Origin: Gp6-AA40 sp035492455
Lineage (GTDB): Bacteria > Acidobacteriota > Vicinamibacteria > Vicinamibacterales > UBA2999
Length of the DNA: 64,000 nucleotides
Reading direction: 5' to 3'
Assembly (NCBI GenBank): GCA_035492455.1
Contig: DATJJE010000030.1
Location: forward strand, 13,008 to 77,007
Shown here: piece after piece, positions 8,585 through 18,064 of the stretch
How the letters are laid out: each line of letters begins with the position of its first letter
How positions within the stretch are numbered: the first letter of the stretch is position 1
The notes under the pieces: model-generated
Databases searched by the model: none
Told to the model about the DNA's origin: nothing
Seen by the model: only the letters and a program-made list of their open reading frames with translations
Translations under genes and position numbers: made by a program

Positions 8585-9390
8585 CCGAGCGCATCAACGG
8601 GATCAATCTCTATGTCGAGACACACGGCGCGGCGGGTCCACCGATCATTCTCGTTCACGGATCATGGGGCGATCATCACAACTGGGATAGGGTCGTACCG
8701 CTGCTGGCTGGGAATTGCCGCGTTACGAGCTACGACCGCCGCGGGCACACCGAGAGCGAACGGCCGCCCGGTCAGGGCAGCGTGCGCGAGGACGTCCGCG
8801 ATCTCGCCGCGCTTATCGAGAACCTCCGCATCGCGCCGGCGCACGTCGTCGGCAGCTCATTCGGCGCGATCATCACGCTGAAGCTGCTCATCGAGCGTCC
8901 GGATCTGTTTGCGAGCGCCACCCTCCACGAACCGCCGCTCCTGCGGTTGGTCGCCGGGGATCCCATCCTTGCGGCGGTTCAAGAGCGCACTGCAAGCGTG
9001 TTGCGCACGCTGAGCGCCGGACAGACAGAGGCGGGCGCGAAGCAGTTCGTCGACACCATTGCCTTCGGTCCGGGCGCGTGGGACCAGCTGCCACCAGCCA
9101 TGCAGCGCACCTTCGTCTTCAATGCGCCGACGTGGTTCGACGAAATGCAGGAGCAGGAGGCGTACACGCTCGATCTCGACAGGCTGTCGGAGTTCGGCGG
9201 GCCGGTGCTGATCACGGAAGGCGATCAGAGCCCGCCGTTCTTTCATGCCATTCTCGAGCGCATTCACGATGCGATGCCGCGCGCGCAGCGACACGTCTTC
9301 CGCGGCGCGTCCCACGTGCCGCACATCACGCATCCGGACGACTACGCGCTCGTCGTCGGCAGCTTCATCAACGGAGTACATCGCTTATGA
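8581..9390 (+). CDS. Alpha/beta hydrolase
   Basis: Cytosolic alpha/beta-hydrolase-fold protein, 269 aa. Oxyanion segment LVHGSWGDHHNW, nucleophile elbow VGSSFGA (Ser near residue 90), acid in the ITEGDQSP region and catalytic His in the FRGASHVPHITHP stretch. Layout is that of haloperoxidase/esterase-type enzymes; substrate unknown. AAGGAG precedes the ATG by four bases, and the start overlaps the methyltransferase stop (ATGA). Another ATGA overlap leads into msrB, so these three form a tight operon. Confidence 0.85.
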   Translation: MTERINGINLYVETHGAAGPPIILVHGSWGDHHNWDRVVPLLAGNCRVTSYDRRGHTESERPPGQGSVREDVRDLAALIENLRIAPAHVVGSSFGAIITLKLLIERPDLFASATLHEPPLLRLVAGDPILAAVQERTASVLRTLSAGQTEAGAKQFVDTIAFGPGAWDQLPPAMQRTFVFNAPTWFDEMQEQEAYTLDLDRLSEFGGPVLITEGDQSPPFFHAILERIHDAMPRAQRHVFRGASHVPHITHPDDYALVVGSFINGVHRL

Positions 9391-9794
9391 AGACCGAGCA
9401 ACGGTTTCCCGTGGAAAAGTCCGACGAGGAATGGCGGCGCGTCCTGACGCCGGAGCAGTACGCCGTGCTTCGAGGTCACGCGACGGAGCGCCCGGGCTCG
9501 TGCGCGCTGCTGCAGGAGCATCGCCCCGGCAGGTTCACGTGCGTCGCGTGCGGCCAGCCCCTCTTCGTCGCCGAACGCAAATTCGAGAGCGGCACCGGCT
9601 GGCCAAGCTTCTTTGCGCCGATCGAAGGCGCGATCGGCACCACCGAGGATCGCAGCTGGGGAATGGTGCGCACCGAGGCGCACTGCAACAATTGCGGAGG
9701 ACACCTCGGTCACGTGTTCGAGGACGGGCCGCCGCCGACTGGATTGCGCTACTGCATCAACGGCGTGGCGCTGAACTTCGAGCCAGCGAAGTAA
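9387..9794 (+). CDS. msrB: Peptide-methionine (R)-S-oxide reductase
   Basis: Reduces methionine-R-sulfoxide in proteins using thioredoxin. 135 aa, a stand-alone MsrB. The structural zinc is held by CVACG and CNNCG, the fold motif GTGWPSF is intact, and the catalytic cysteine lies in GLRYCINGVALNF near the C-terminus. Start ATG overlaps the hydrolase stop (ATGA). No export signal, so cytosolic. Third gene of a methyltransferase-hydrolase-msrB operon. Confidence 0.95.
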   Translation: MKTEQRFPVEKSDEEWRRVLTPEQYAVLRGHATERPGSCALLQEHRPGRFTCVACGQPLFVAERKFESGTGWPSFFAPIEGAIGTTEDRSWGMVRTEAHCNNCGGHLGHVFEDGPPPTGLRYCINGVALNFEPAK

Positions 9795-9803
9795 ACCCGC
9801 TGG

Positions 9804-9905
9804 TCACGACAGTCTGTAGACAAGCCAGACCGCGAACGCGCAGGCGATCGCCGTAACGATGGTTACGATCACGAACGCCCAGACGAAGTTCCTGCGCGAC
9901 GACAT
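9804..9905 (-). CDS. 33-aa single-pass membrane peptide
   Basis: Starting 11 bases after the stop of the receiver-domain gene is a 33-codon frame with a basic N-terminus (MSSRRN) and one hydrophobic helix (FVWAFVIVTIVTAIACAFAVWLVY). The charge-helix pattern is what a real one-pass inner-membrane microprotein looks like. Position suggests co-expression with the receiver. No family recognised and the Shine-Dalgarno is weak, so it could be chance. Confidence 0.4.
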   Translation of the reverse strand: MSSRRNFVWAFVIVTIVTAIACAFAVWLVYRLS

Positions 9906-9916
9906 CCAGGTTCGGC

Positions 9917-10264
9917 TCAGGCCTTGTCGATGGCTTTCAGCAGGTCGTCGGACGAAAACGGCTTGTAGATGACCAAGCCGAGGCCGCTGCGCAGCACTTT
10001 CGGCGATTGATGCACCAGGCCCGTCATGAAGATCACTTTCAGAGAAGGATTTGCCGCTTTTGCAGTACGCGCGAAATCGAGCCCGTTGACGCCGGGCAGC
10101 ACTATGTCGCACAGGAGCAAGTCCGCTTTGCCGCCGTGTTCGGCGAGCGCGACGCGCGCTTGATCGGGATCTTCGGCCGCAAGGACCGTATGTCCGTGCT
10201 GCGTCAGCACGCGGTCCACGAAGGTGAGAACAGACGGATCATCTTCAACAACCAGGACAACCAT
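9917..10264 (-). CDS. Stand-alone response-regulator receiver (CheY-like)
   Basis: 115 aa, one receiver domain and nothing else. The acidic pair is EDD (residues 7-9), the phospho-acceptor Asp is in LLLCDIVLPG (about 53), the switch Thr in IFMTG and the conserved Lys in YKPF. No output domain, so it probably acts by protein contact. No kinase lies next to it; the nearest candidate partners are the kinase and second receiver at 12.5-14.5 kb. Divergent from the MmgE/PrpD gene across 42 bases containing GATAAT and TACTAT words that could be -10 elements. Confidence 0.88.
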   Translation of the reverse strand: MVVLVVEDDPSVLTFVDRVLTQHGHTVLAAEDPDQARVALAEHGGKADLLLCDIVLPGVNGLDFARTAKAANPSLKVIFMTGLVHQSPKVLRSGLGLVIYKPFSSDDLLKAIDKA

Positions 10265-10306
10265 GAAGGGTCAAAATAGTATTATCCAAGGCCGCGAGGA
10301 CCAGAT

Positions 10307-11821
10307 ATGCGATTGAGCCGTAAGGAATTCCTGAAGGTCGCTGCGGTGTCGGCCGCAGGCGCGATTCCCGCCGTTGCACAAACGAGCGCGCCGGCGAAGG
10401 CCAAGAAAGAGGTCCGCGGAAACGCCATCAAAGGCACGACCGACGCGGTCCGCCGCTTCATCGCGAACACCTCCATCCGTGACATGCCGCCGAACGTGGT
10501 CACGGAAGGGAAGCGGTGCCTCATCGACAACTTCGGTGTGCTCCTTGCGGGTTCGACCGCGGAAGGCAGTCGCATCCTCCGCCAGTACGCGATGAAGTCC
10601 GCCGGCGCCAGGGAAGCGACCGTGCTCGGTCGCGAGCCGCTTGTCTGTTCAGCCGCGCACGCAGCGCTCGCGAACGCTGGCAGCGCTCACGCGCTCGACT
10701 ATGACGACACGCAGTTGTCCAGCACGCCGGACCGCACGTTCGGGCTGCTCACACATCCCACGACGCCGGCGCTGTCGGCCGCGCTGGCGGTGGCAGAGCG
10801 AAGCGGCGCGCCGGGCGCAGCGTTCCTCGAGGCGTATCTGATTGGCGTCGAGGTCGAGTGCAAGATGGCCGAAGCCATCGATCCCAATCATTACGAGCGC
10901 GGGTTTCACAGTACCGGCACGCTCGGCGTATTTGGCGCAGCAACGGCGGCTGGCCGGCTGATGAAGTTGAACGAGATGCAGCTCGCGCACATGCTCGCAA
11001 TCGCGGCGAGTCTGTCGGCGGGCATTCGCGTCAATTTCGGATCCATGAGCAAGCCTCTCAACGCCGCGCGGGCTGCGGAAAACGGTGTGTTCGCCGCGGA
11101 GCTGGCATCGCACGGGTTCACCGGCGGCGACAACGGTCTCGATGGGCAGTGGGGGTTCTTCCAGGTGCTCGGCGACGGCGCCGATCTCGATCGGCTGGTT
11201 GGCAAGCTGGGAAAGACGTGGTCGATTGTCAGCCCGGGCGTCTCGTTCAAGCCGTATCCATGCGGATCGCTGAGTCATCCGAGCATGGACGCGATGATGA
11301 AGGTGGTCAAAGACCACGATCTCAAAGCCGAGCAGATCAAAGCCGTGCGGCTGCGCGCCGGCAACAACATTCTCGAGCCGCTGCGCTACGGCGTCGCGAA
11401 AAACGAGCTTGAAGCGAAGTTCTCGGTGCCGTTCCTGATGTCGGCGGTCATCCTCACGCGACGCGCCGGGATGCGCGAGTTCACCGACGAATTCGTGCAG
11501 AGCCAGCCCGCGCAGCAGATGATGCAGCGGGTCACTGGTGTTCACGATCCGGAAATCGAGAAACAGGGCTTCGACAAAATCCGCAGCATCGTCGAAGTGG
11601 ATCTCGTGGACGGGCGCAAGCTGGTACAGCCCTCCGACGATCGATATCGCGGTGGCCCGGACAATCCGTTCACGCGCGAGGACCTGAAGGCGAAGTTCGA
11701 GGATTGCGCCAGTCTCGTGCTGGCCAAAGATCGACTGACGCCGGCTTTCAACGCCATCGAGACGGTCGATTCCGCAGGCGATGTCCGTCAGCTTGTGCGC
11801 GTGTTGACGACGAGGACGTAG
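10307..11821 (+). CDS. MmgE/PrpD family protein with Tat-like signal
   Basis: 504 aa. MmgE/PrpD fold related to 2-methylcitrate dehydratase and immune-responsive gene 1. Recognisable pieces are DTGAS-equivalent ANAGSAHALDYDD, HPTTPALSAALAVAE, RGFHSTGTLGVFGAA and FKPYPCGSLSHPSMDA. Unusually the N-terminus reads SRKEFLKVAAVSAAGAIPAVA, a twin-arginine-type signal with RK in place of RR, implying export of a family normally cytosolic. GAGG lies seven bases before the ATG. Substrate unknown; family members dehydrate or isomerise small hydroxy-acids. The next gene's ATG directly abuts its TAG. Confidence 0.82.
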   Translation: MRLSRKEFLKVAAVSAAGAIPAVAQTSAPAKAKKEVRGNAIKGTTDAVRRFIANTSIRDMPPNVVTEGKRCLIDNFGVLLAGSTAEGSRILRQYAMKSAGAREATVLGREPLVCSAAHAALANAGSAHALDYDDTQLSSTPDRTFGLLTHPTTPALSAALAVAERSGAPGAAFLEAYLIGVEVECKMAEAIDPNHYERGFHSTGTLGVFGAATAAGRLMKLNEMQLAHMLAIAASLSAGIRVNFGSMSKPLNAARAAENGVFAAELASHGFTGGDNGLDGQWGFFQVLGDGADLDRLVGKLGKTWSIVSPGVSFKPYPCGSLSHPSMDAMMKVVKDHDLKAEQIKAVRLRAGNNILEPLRYGVAKNELEAKFSVPFLMSAVILTRRAGMREFTDEFVQSQPAQQMMQRVTGVHDPEIEKQGFDKIRSIVEVDLVDGRKLVQPSDDRYRGGPDNPFTREDLKAKFEDCASLVLAKDRLTPAFNAIETVDSAGDVRQLVRVLTTRT

Positions 11822-12493
11822 ATGCGAATCCTTCTCCTGACAATCGCGGTCGTGCTGGCATCGGGCGCCGCGCGCGGGCAGTCGCCGTATGTGGCGGGCA
11901 CCATCGGCGCGGATATTTCACGTTTCGGCCACAGCGATTCGACGTTTTCACGTACGCCGACGAGCGACAGCGAGGTGATGAGCGGATCGGTACGCGTCGG
12001 GACGTCGGTCGGCCAGAACTGGGGTGTGGAGCTGGAGTTCGTGCGGTCAGGCAGCAGCCGTGGCGGCGTTCCACCCCCGGTTCCGCTGCCCTTCGCCGGG
12101 GCCGTGGCGGGGACTCTCAATTTTGCAACTGGCACCACTTCGGTGATCGCGTTTCAGACCGACGTGAGGCAGAGTCACTACGACTTCGATACCGTTGCGT
12201 GGGTGCGGCAGGGTGCGGGCAGCAAGGTCGATTTCGTGTACCTGGGCGGCATAGCGTTTTCGCATCAGCGCGTTGAGATCACGTCAACGTTTCCAACCGC
12301 GTTGCGACCGTTGCTGCCGGTTCCAGGGCCGTTTCGTACGACCGTCATCGATTATTCAGCGAGGCCTCTTGTCGGCGCCGAAGCGCGCATCGCTCTGACA
12401 TCGCACGTGCGGCTCATTCCCGGGTTGCGGCTGCAAGCATTGCCAAATGGCTGGTTGCTTCGGCCGTACGCCGGTCTCGGTTGGTTTTTCTAA
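11822..12493 (+). CDS. Putative outer-membrane beta-barrel protein
   Basis: 223 aa with a signal peptide (MRILLLTIAVVLASGAARGQ) and alternating-residue strands through to a C-terminal GLGWFF, the aromatic ending expected of an outer-membrane barrel. No named family recognised; size fits an eight-stranded OmpA/OmpW-like barrel. Its ATG follows the upstream TAG without a gap, so translation is coupled to the MmgE/PrpD protein. Convergent with the receiver gene at 12498, four bases away. Confidence 0.65.
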   Translation: MRILLLTIAVVLASGAARGQSPYVAGTIGADISRFGHSDSTFSRTPTSDSEVMSGSVRVGTSVGQNWGVELEFVRSGSSRGGVPPPVPLPFAGAVAGTLNFATGTTSVIAFQTDVRQSHYDFDTVAWVRQGAGSKVDFVYLGGIAFSHQRVEITSTFPTALRPLLPVPGPFRTTVIDYSARPLVGAEARIALTSHVRLIPGLRLQALPNGWLLRPYAGLGWFF

Positions 12494-12497
12494 GGCG

Positions 12498-12989
12498 CTA
12501 TTCGGTGGAGATCAGGCCCGAGCCTTTCTCCGCGATCACGTAGCGCCTGACCATCTCGAGCAGCGTATCGAAACGAAACGGCTTCTCGAGCCATCCTTCC
12601 AGGTGCATAGACGCGCGATCCTCGGCTGCGACATCGGTCGCCGTGATCACAATCGTCGGCACTGCTGCCAGGTGCGGATCGATCAGCTGACGCAGGCGGA
12701 AGTCGATGCCGCTCATGGATTCTCCGAGCAGTAGATCGAGGACGACGAGCGCGAAACCGGTCGGGTTGTGTGCGAGCTCGCGCATGCCGTGATCGGCGTC
12801 GGCGGCTTCCGTCACCATGAAGCCGTGCAGCTCCAGCAGCTGCGCGATGCCCGTGCGCACCTCGCTGCGATCTTCGATGAGGAGGATCTCGCCGCGTTTG
12901 GGTGGCGGTGAAGCGGTGGTCTGCGTTTCGTCAGACACATCGCGACGAGTGATGGGGCTTGCGCTCGAAAAATTCGCTATCTGCTCCAT
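12498..12989 (-). CDS. Response-regulator receiver protein
   Basis: 163 aa: a polar N-terminal extension of about 35 residues, then one receiver domain. Acidic site in LIEDRSEV, phospho-acceptor Asp in LVVLDLLLG, Thr in IVITATD and Lys in LEKPF. No output domain. ATG at 12989 starts the polar extension; the frame runs open further upstream but through low-complexity residues. Downstream of the Ser/Thr kinase on the same strand, separated by 145 bases holding an 11-bp inverted repeat, so it may be cotranscribed with or separately controlled from the kinase-sigma pair. Confidence 0.82.
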   Translation of the reverse strand: MEQIANFSSASPITRRDVSDETQTTASPPPKRGEILLIEDRSEVRTGIAQLLELHGFMVTEAADADHGMRELAHNPTGFALVVLDLLLGESMSGIDFRLRQLIDPHLAAVPTIVITATDVAAEDRASMHLEGWLEKPFRFDTLLEMVRRYVIAEKGSGLISTE

Positions 12990-13043
12990 GGAAATCGCTC
13001 GTCGCGCGCGGCCAGTCCAAGCCGCGTGCCATGGCTGCCTTTG

Positions 13044-13085
13044 CGAGTCAGAGTACGTATATGCGGTGTTCCCGACTCTGACTCG
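13044..13085. repeat. 11-bp perfect inverted repeat between kinase and receiver genes
   Basis: CGAGTCAGAGT at 13044-13054 is repeated inverted at 13075-13085 across a 20-base spacer. It lies in the 145-base gap after the kinase stop and before the receiver start. No U-tract follows on the minus strand, so it is not a standard terminator; a processing hairpin or an operator would fit. Confidence 0.6.
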
Positions 13086-13134
13086 GGTGATGGGGCGACT
13101 CAAGGTTGTAGAAATTGATACGGGTGTGAAGAAA

Positions 13135-14546
<1,412 letters not shown>

Positions 14547-14550
<4 letters not shown>

Positions 14551-15095
14551 GGCTGCGCGTCCGCGCCGTCATCTGAGCGGCACTCGATGGCACGCTTCAG
14601 CCACGCTCGCGCCATCGCCCACTGCCGCTTGACCGTCGCCGGCGAGCTTCCCACTGCTTCCGCGGTTTCTTCGATGGTGAGGCCGCCGAAATATCGGAGT
14701 TCGACGATGTGAGCGAGCTCGGGATCAAATGTCGCCAGCCGCGTCAGCGCTTCATCGAGCGCGAGGATATCGACGTTCGGCGTGGCGCTGAGCATCAGCG
14801 CATCGTCGAGGGTGACACGTTTCGGCTCACCACCTCGCTTCGCAGCTCTGCGGGCACGCGCGCGCTGCACGAGAATCTGTCGCATCGACAGCGCGGCGAT
14901 GGCCACGAAATGCGTTCGATTGGCGAACGGACGCCTCTTTTCAGCCGCAAGCCGTACGAACGCCTCGTTGACCAGAGCTGTCGCCTGCAGTGTCTGACCC
15001 GGCCGCTCACGCCGCATGTAACCGGCCGCGATGCGGCGGAGCTCGTCGTAGACGAGCGGCATCAGTGAAACCGGGTCGGGGGTGGTCGACCCCAT
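14547..15095 (-). CDS. ECF-type RNA polymerase sigma factor
   Basis: 182 aa, of the acidobacterial/planctomycete sigma-70 ECF subgroup (TIGR02999/PF07638-like). Region 2 is at about residues 10-80 (YDELRRIAAGYMRRERPGQTLQATALVNEAFVRL) and region 4 near the C-terminus has the helix-turn-helix GLTIEETAEAVGSSPATVKRQW. No anti-sigma factor is adjacent; the overlapping Ser/Thr kinase is the likely regulator, as inferred for this subgroup. Two bases separate its start from the cyclophilin stop, so cyclophilin, sigma and kinase may be one transcript. Confidence 0.92.
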
Positions 15096-15097
15096 TC

Positions 15098-15613
15098 TCA
15101 GCGTCGTTCGATGGTCACGCTCTGGATGACGATGTCCTTCAACGGGCGATCGCGCTCGCCGGTTGCTGTGCTGCCGATTTTGCTGACGACATCCATCCCT
15201 TCGACGACCTCACCGAAGACCGTATGGCGGTCGTCGAGGTGCGGCGTAGGCGCAAGCGTGATGAAGAACTGGCTGCCGTTGGTATTGGGGCCGCGGTTCG
15301 CCATGGACAGAATGCCCGCCTTGTTGTGGCGGAGCTTTGGATGAAACTCGTCCGCGAAGTTATAGCCGGGCCCGCCGATGCCCTGTCCAAGCGGATCGCC
15401 GCCCTGAATCATGAATCCATCGATGATGCGATGGAAGATCGTGCCGTTAAAGTACGGCCTCTTCACTTTCTGGTTCGTTCGCGGATCGGTCCATTCCTTT
15501 GTGCCTTCCGCCAACCCAACGAAATTCTCGACCGTTCGCGGCGCTTCCTGATCAAAGAAGCGAACCGTGAACGGCCCTTCCGTAGTGACAAACCGAGCGT
15601 AGGTTCCCGCCAA
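15098..15613 (-). CDS. Cyclophilin-type peptidyl-prolyl isomerase
   Basis: 171 aa, cytosolic; catalyses cis-trans isomerisation of X-Pro bonds. Cyclophilin motifs are intact: FHRIIDGFMIQGGDP (catalytic Arg and Phe), MANRGPNTNGSQFFIT and HLDDRHTVFGEV. The start is taken as TTG at 15613 because AAGGAG sits six bases before it and translation then begins MAGTYARF, as in homologues. The GTG at 15634 would put the Shine-Dalgarno inside the gene. Lacks a signal peptide. First gene of the likely cyclophilin-sigma-kinase run. Confidence 0.92.
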   Translation of the reverse strand: MAGTYARFVTTEGPFTVRFFDQEAPRTVENFVGLAEGTKEWTDPRTNQKVKRPYFNGTIFHRIIDGFMIQGGDPLGQGIGGPGYNFADEFHPKLRHNKAGILSMANRGPNTNGSQFFITLAPTPHLDDRHTVFGEVVEGMDVVSKIGSTATGERDRPLKDIVIQSVTIERR

Positions 15614-15695
15614 ACGTTGGCTCCTTGTGTGCACGCGAGGTATGCAGAGCTATGAACTCCAGAGGATATCACCGCCACGCGGTACAATTCCGGCC

Positions 15696-17906
15696 ATGAG
15701 CGCCGTCACTCGAACCGCAGAAGACGACCTTGTCGATGCGGTTGCCGCGGGCGCCAGCGACGATCCTTTTGCCGTGCTCGGCCCGCACGTCGCTTCGCGC
15801 GACGGACGCCATGTAATCGCCGTCCGGACGATGCAACCGTCCGCCACCCGCGTCGAGCTCCTCATCGGCGATCAAGTGACGATGATGGAGCGGCGCCATC
15901 GCGACGGCCTCTTCGAGGCGGCGGTTGACGCGGAAGGCCGCTCACCCCGCGATTTGTTCTACCGGTTGCGCATCCACGAGGGGAACGAGGTCCGCGAGGC
16001 CATCGATCCTTACCGCTTCGGGCCGGTCCTGACCGATTTCGATTTGCATCTGTTCGCCGAGGGCACTCACTACCGCGCGTGGGAGAAACTCGGGAGCCGC
16101 CGCGACACCGTCGAAGGACTCACCGGTGTGCACTTTGCCGTCTGGGCACCGAACGCACAGCGCGTCAGCGTGATCGGCGACTTCAACAGCTGGGACGGAC
16201 GCGTCCATCCGATGCGCAAGCTCGTTCCTTCCGGTGTATGGGAGATTTTCATCCCCGAGCTGCGCGACGGCGCCTGTTATAAGTTCGAGATTCGGACGAC
16301 GGCAGGGCATCTGTTGCACAAGACCGATCCCTACGGCCGCTACTTCGAGGTCCCGCCGAACACCGCCTCGGTTGTTGTCACCGAGCAGTACAACTGGCGC
16401 GACGCCGACTGGATGCGAGACCGGCCGTCCTTCGATGGATGGCGCGAGCGCCCGATGTCCATCTACGAGGTGCATCCGGGATCGTGGCGGCGTGTGCCGG
16501 AAGAAGGGAACCGCTATCTCAGTTACCGTGAGCTCGCCGACACGCTGGTGCCGTACGTTCGCGAGATGGGCTACACGCACATCGAGCTGATGCCGGTGAT
16601 GGAGCATCCCTTCGGTGGATCGTGGGGCTATCAGGTCATCGGGTTCTTCGCGCCGACGAGTCGTTACGGCACACCGGACGAGTTCCGCTACTTCGTTGAC
16701 GAATGCCATCGGCATGGCCTCGGCGTGATTCTCGATTGGGTGCCCGGTCACTTTCCGAAGGATCGCCACGGCCTCGCGGAGTTTGACGGCACCGCGCTGT
16801 ACGAGCACGCCGATCCCCGCAAGGGCGAGCATCAGGACTGGGGCACCCTGATTTTCAACTATGGACGCAACGAGGTCCGGACGTTCCTGTTGAGCAACGC
16901 GCTCTTCTGGCTCGAGGAATTTCACGTCGATGGACTCCGTGTGGATGCCGTTGCCTCGATGCTCTATCTCGATTACTCGCGGCAGGCTGGCCAGTGGATT
17001 CCGAATCAGTTTGGCGGACGCGAAAACCTGGAAGCCGTCGATTTCCTCAAGCAACTGAACATGCTGACGCACGGCCGCGTGCCGGGAACGATTACGGTCG
17101 CCGAGGAATCGACCGCCTGGCCTGCTGTGAGTCGTCCGGTGTACGTGGGTGGTCTCGGCTTCAGCTACAAGTGGAACATGGGCTGGATGCACGACATGCT
17201 CGAGTACATGAAGCAGGATCCGGTGCATCGGCGATGGCATCACAACCAGGTGACGTTCTCGATGCTCTACGCATTTACGGAGAACTTCGTGCTGCCGTTC
17301 TCGCACGACGAAGTAGTGCACGGCAAACGCGCGATGATCGACAAGATGCCCGGCGATCTGTGGCAGAAGCACGCGAACCTGCGTTCGCTCTATGGCTACA
17401 TGTTCGCGCATCCGGGCAAGAAGCTGATGTTCATGGGCGCCGAGCTCGGTCAATGGCGCGAATGGAACTATGACGGCAGCCTCGACTGGCACCTGCTGCA
17501 GTACAGCGAGCACGAGGGATTGCGCCGCTGGATTCAGGATCTGAATCACACCTATCAGCACGAGCAGTCGCTGCACGAGGTCGACTTCGATTACGCCGGG
17601 TTCCAGTGGATCGACTGCTGCGACAACGAGAACAGCGTCATGTCGTTCCTGCGGCGCGCGAAGAACCCGCAGGACTTCACGGTAATCGTCACCAACTTCA
17701 CGCCCGTGCCGAGGGTCGCGTACCGCGTCGGTGTGCCGGAAGGCGGCTGGTATCGCGAACTGCTCAACAGCGACAGCGCCCGCTACGGCGGCAGCAACAT
17801 GGGGAACGGCGGCGGCGGTAACGCCGAGATGGTGCCGATGCACGGCTTCGAGTACTCGATGTCGATTACGGTGCCGCCGCTCGGATTCCTGTTGTTCAAG
17901 CGTTGA
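15696..17906 (+). CDS. glgB: 1,4-alpha-glucan branching enzyme
   Basis: GH13 enzyme that makes alpha-1,6 branches during glycogen synthesis. 736 aa: N-terminal N1 and CBM48 modules (about 20-230), catalytic barrel (about 260-600) and C-terminal beta domain. Catalytic residues are visible: nucleophile Asp in DGLRVDAVASM, acid Glu in TVAEEST and the transition-state Asp in FSHDEVVHGK. ATG at 15696 begins the usual N-terminus; a GTG at 15627 is too far from the conserved start. It stands alone here, with no glgA, glgC or glgP in the window. The 3' end leads into a long palindrome. Confidence 0.96.
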   Translation: MSAVTRTAEDDLVDAVAAGASDDPFAVLGPHVASRDGRHVIAVRTMQPSATRVELLIGDQVTMMERRHRDGLFEAAVDAEGRSPRDLFYRLRIHEGNEVREAIDPYRFGPVLTDFDLHLFAEGTHYRAWEKLGSRRDTVEGLTGVHFAVWAPNAQRVSVIGDFNSWDGRVHPMRKLVPSGVWEIFIPELRDGACYKFEIRTTAGHLLHKTDPYGRYFEVPPNTASVVVTEQYNWRDADWMRDRPSFDGWRERPMSIYEVHPGSWRRVPEEGNRYLSYRELADTLVPYVREMGYTHIELMPVMEHPFGGSWGYQVIGFFAPTSRYGTPDEFRYFVDECHRHGLGVILDWVPGHFPKDRHGLAEFDGTALYEHADPRKGEHQDWGTLIFNYGRNEVRTFLLSNALFWLEEFHVDGLRVDAVASMLYLDYSRQAGQWIPNQFGGRENLEAVDFLKQLNMLTHGRVPGTITVAEESTAWPAVSRPVYVGGLGFSYKWNMGWMHDMLEYMKQDPVHRRWHHNQVTFSMLYAFTENFVLPFSHDEVVHGKRAMIDKMPGDLWQKHANLRSLYGYMFAHPGKKLMFMGAELGQWREWNYDGSLDWHLLQYSEHEGLRRWIQDLNHTYQHEQSLHEVDFDYAGFQWIDCCDNENSVMSFLRRAKNPQDFTVIVTNFTPVPRVAYRVGVPEGGWYRELLNSDSARYGGSNMGNGGGGNAEMVPMHGFEYSMSITVPPLGFLLFKR

Positions 17907-17920
17907 GAGCCAAGAACTCG

Positions 17921-18064
17921 GGTGCGATGGTGCGACCGTGCGAAGGTGCGGACGTGCGTCCGACGGTGCGGGGTGCGAGGGTGCTCGACGAGCGGGCGCG
18001 AACATTCGCACCCTCGCACGTTCGGACGCACGTCCGCACCCTCGCACCCTCACACCGTCGCACC
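17921..18064. repeat. Long imperfect palindrome of GGTGCG words (element A)
   Basis: The gap between the convergent glgB and pfkB genes is almost entirely an inverted repeat with arms of about 57-64 bases. Each arm is built from repeated GGTGCGA/GGTGCGG words and an inner GTGCGTCCGA. It abuts the pfkB stop codon. It shares a 20-nt stretch (18012-18031) with one mismatch with 57182-57201, so it is one copy of a dispersed family. Transcribed from either side it would fold into a very strong hairpin and could act as a bidirectional terminator. Confidence 0.8.

Noticed and set aside
15942..18053. 703-aa open frame on the minus strand
   Set aside because: Antisense to glgB, composition Arg/His/Val-rich with no motif; open only because of high GC.
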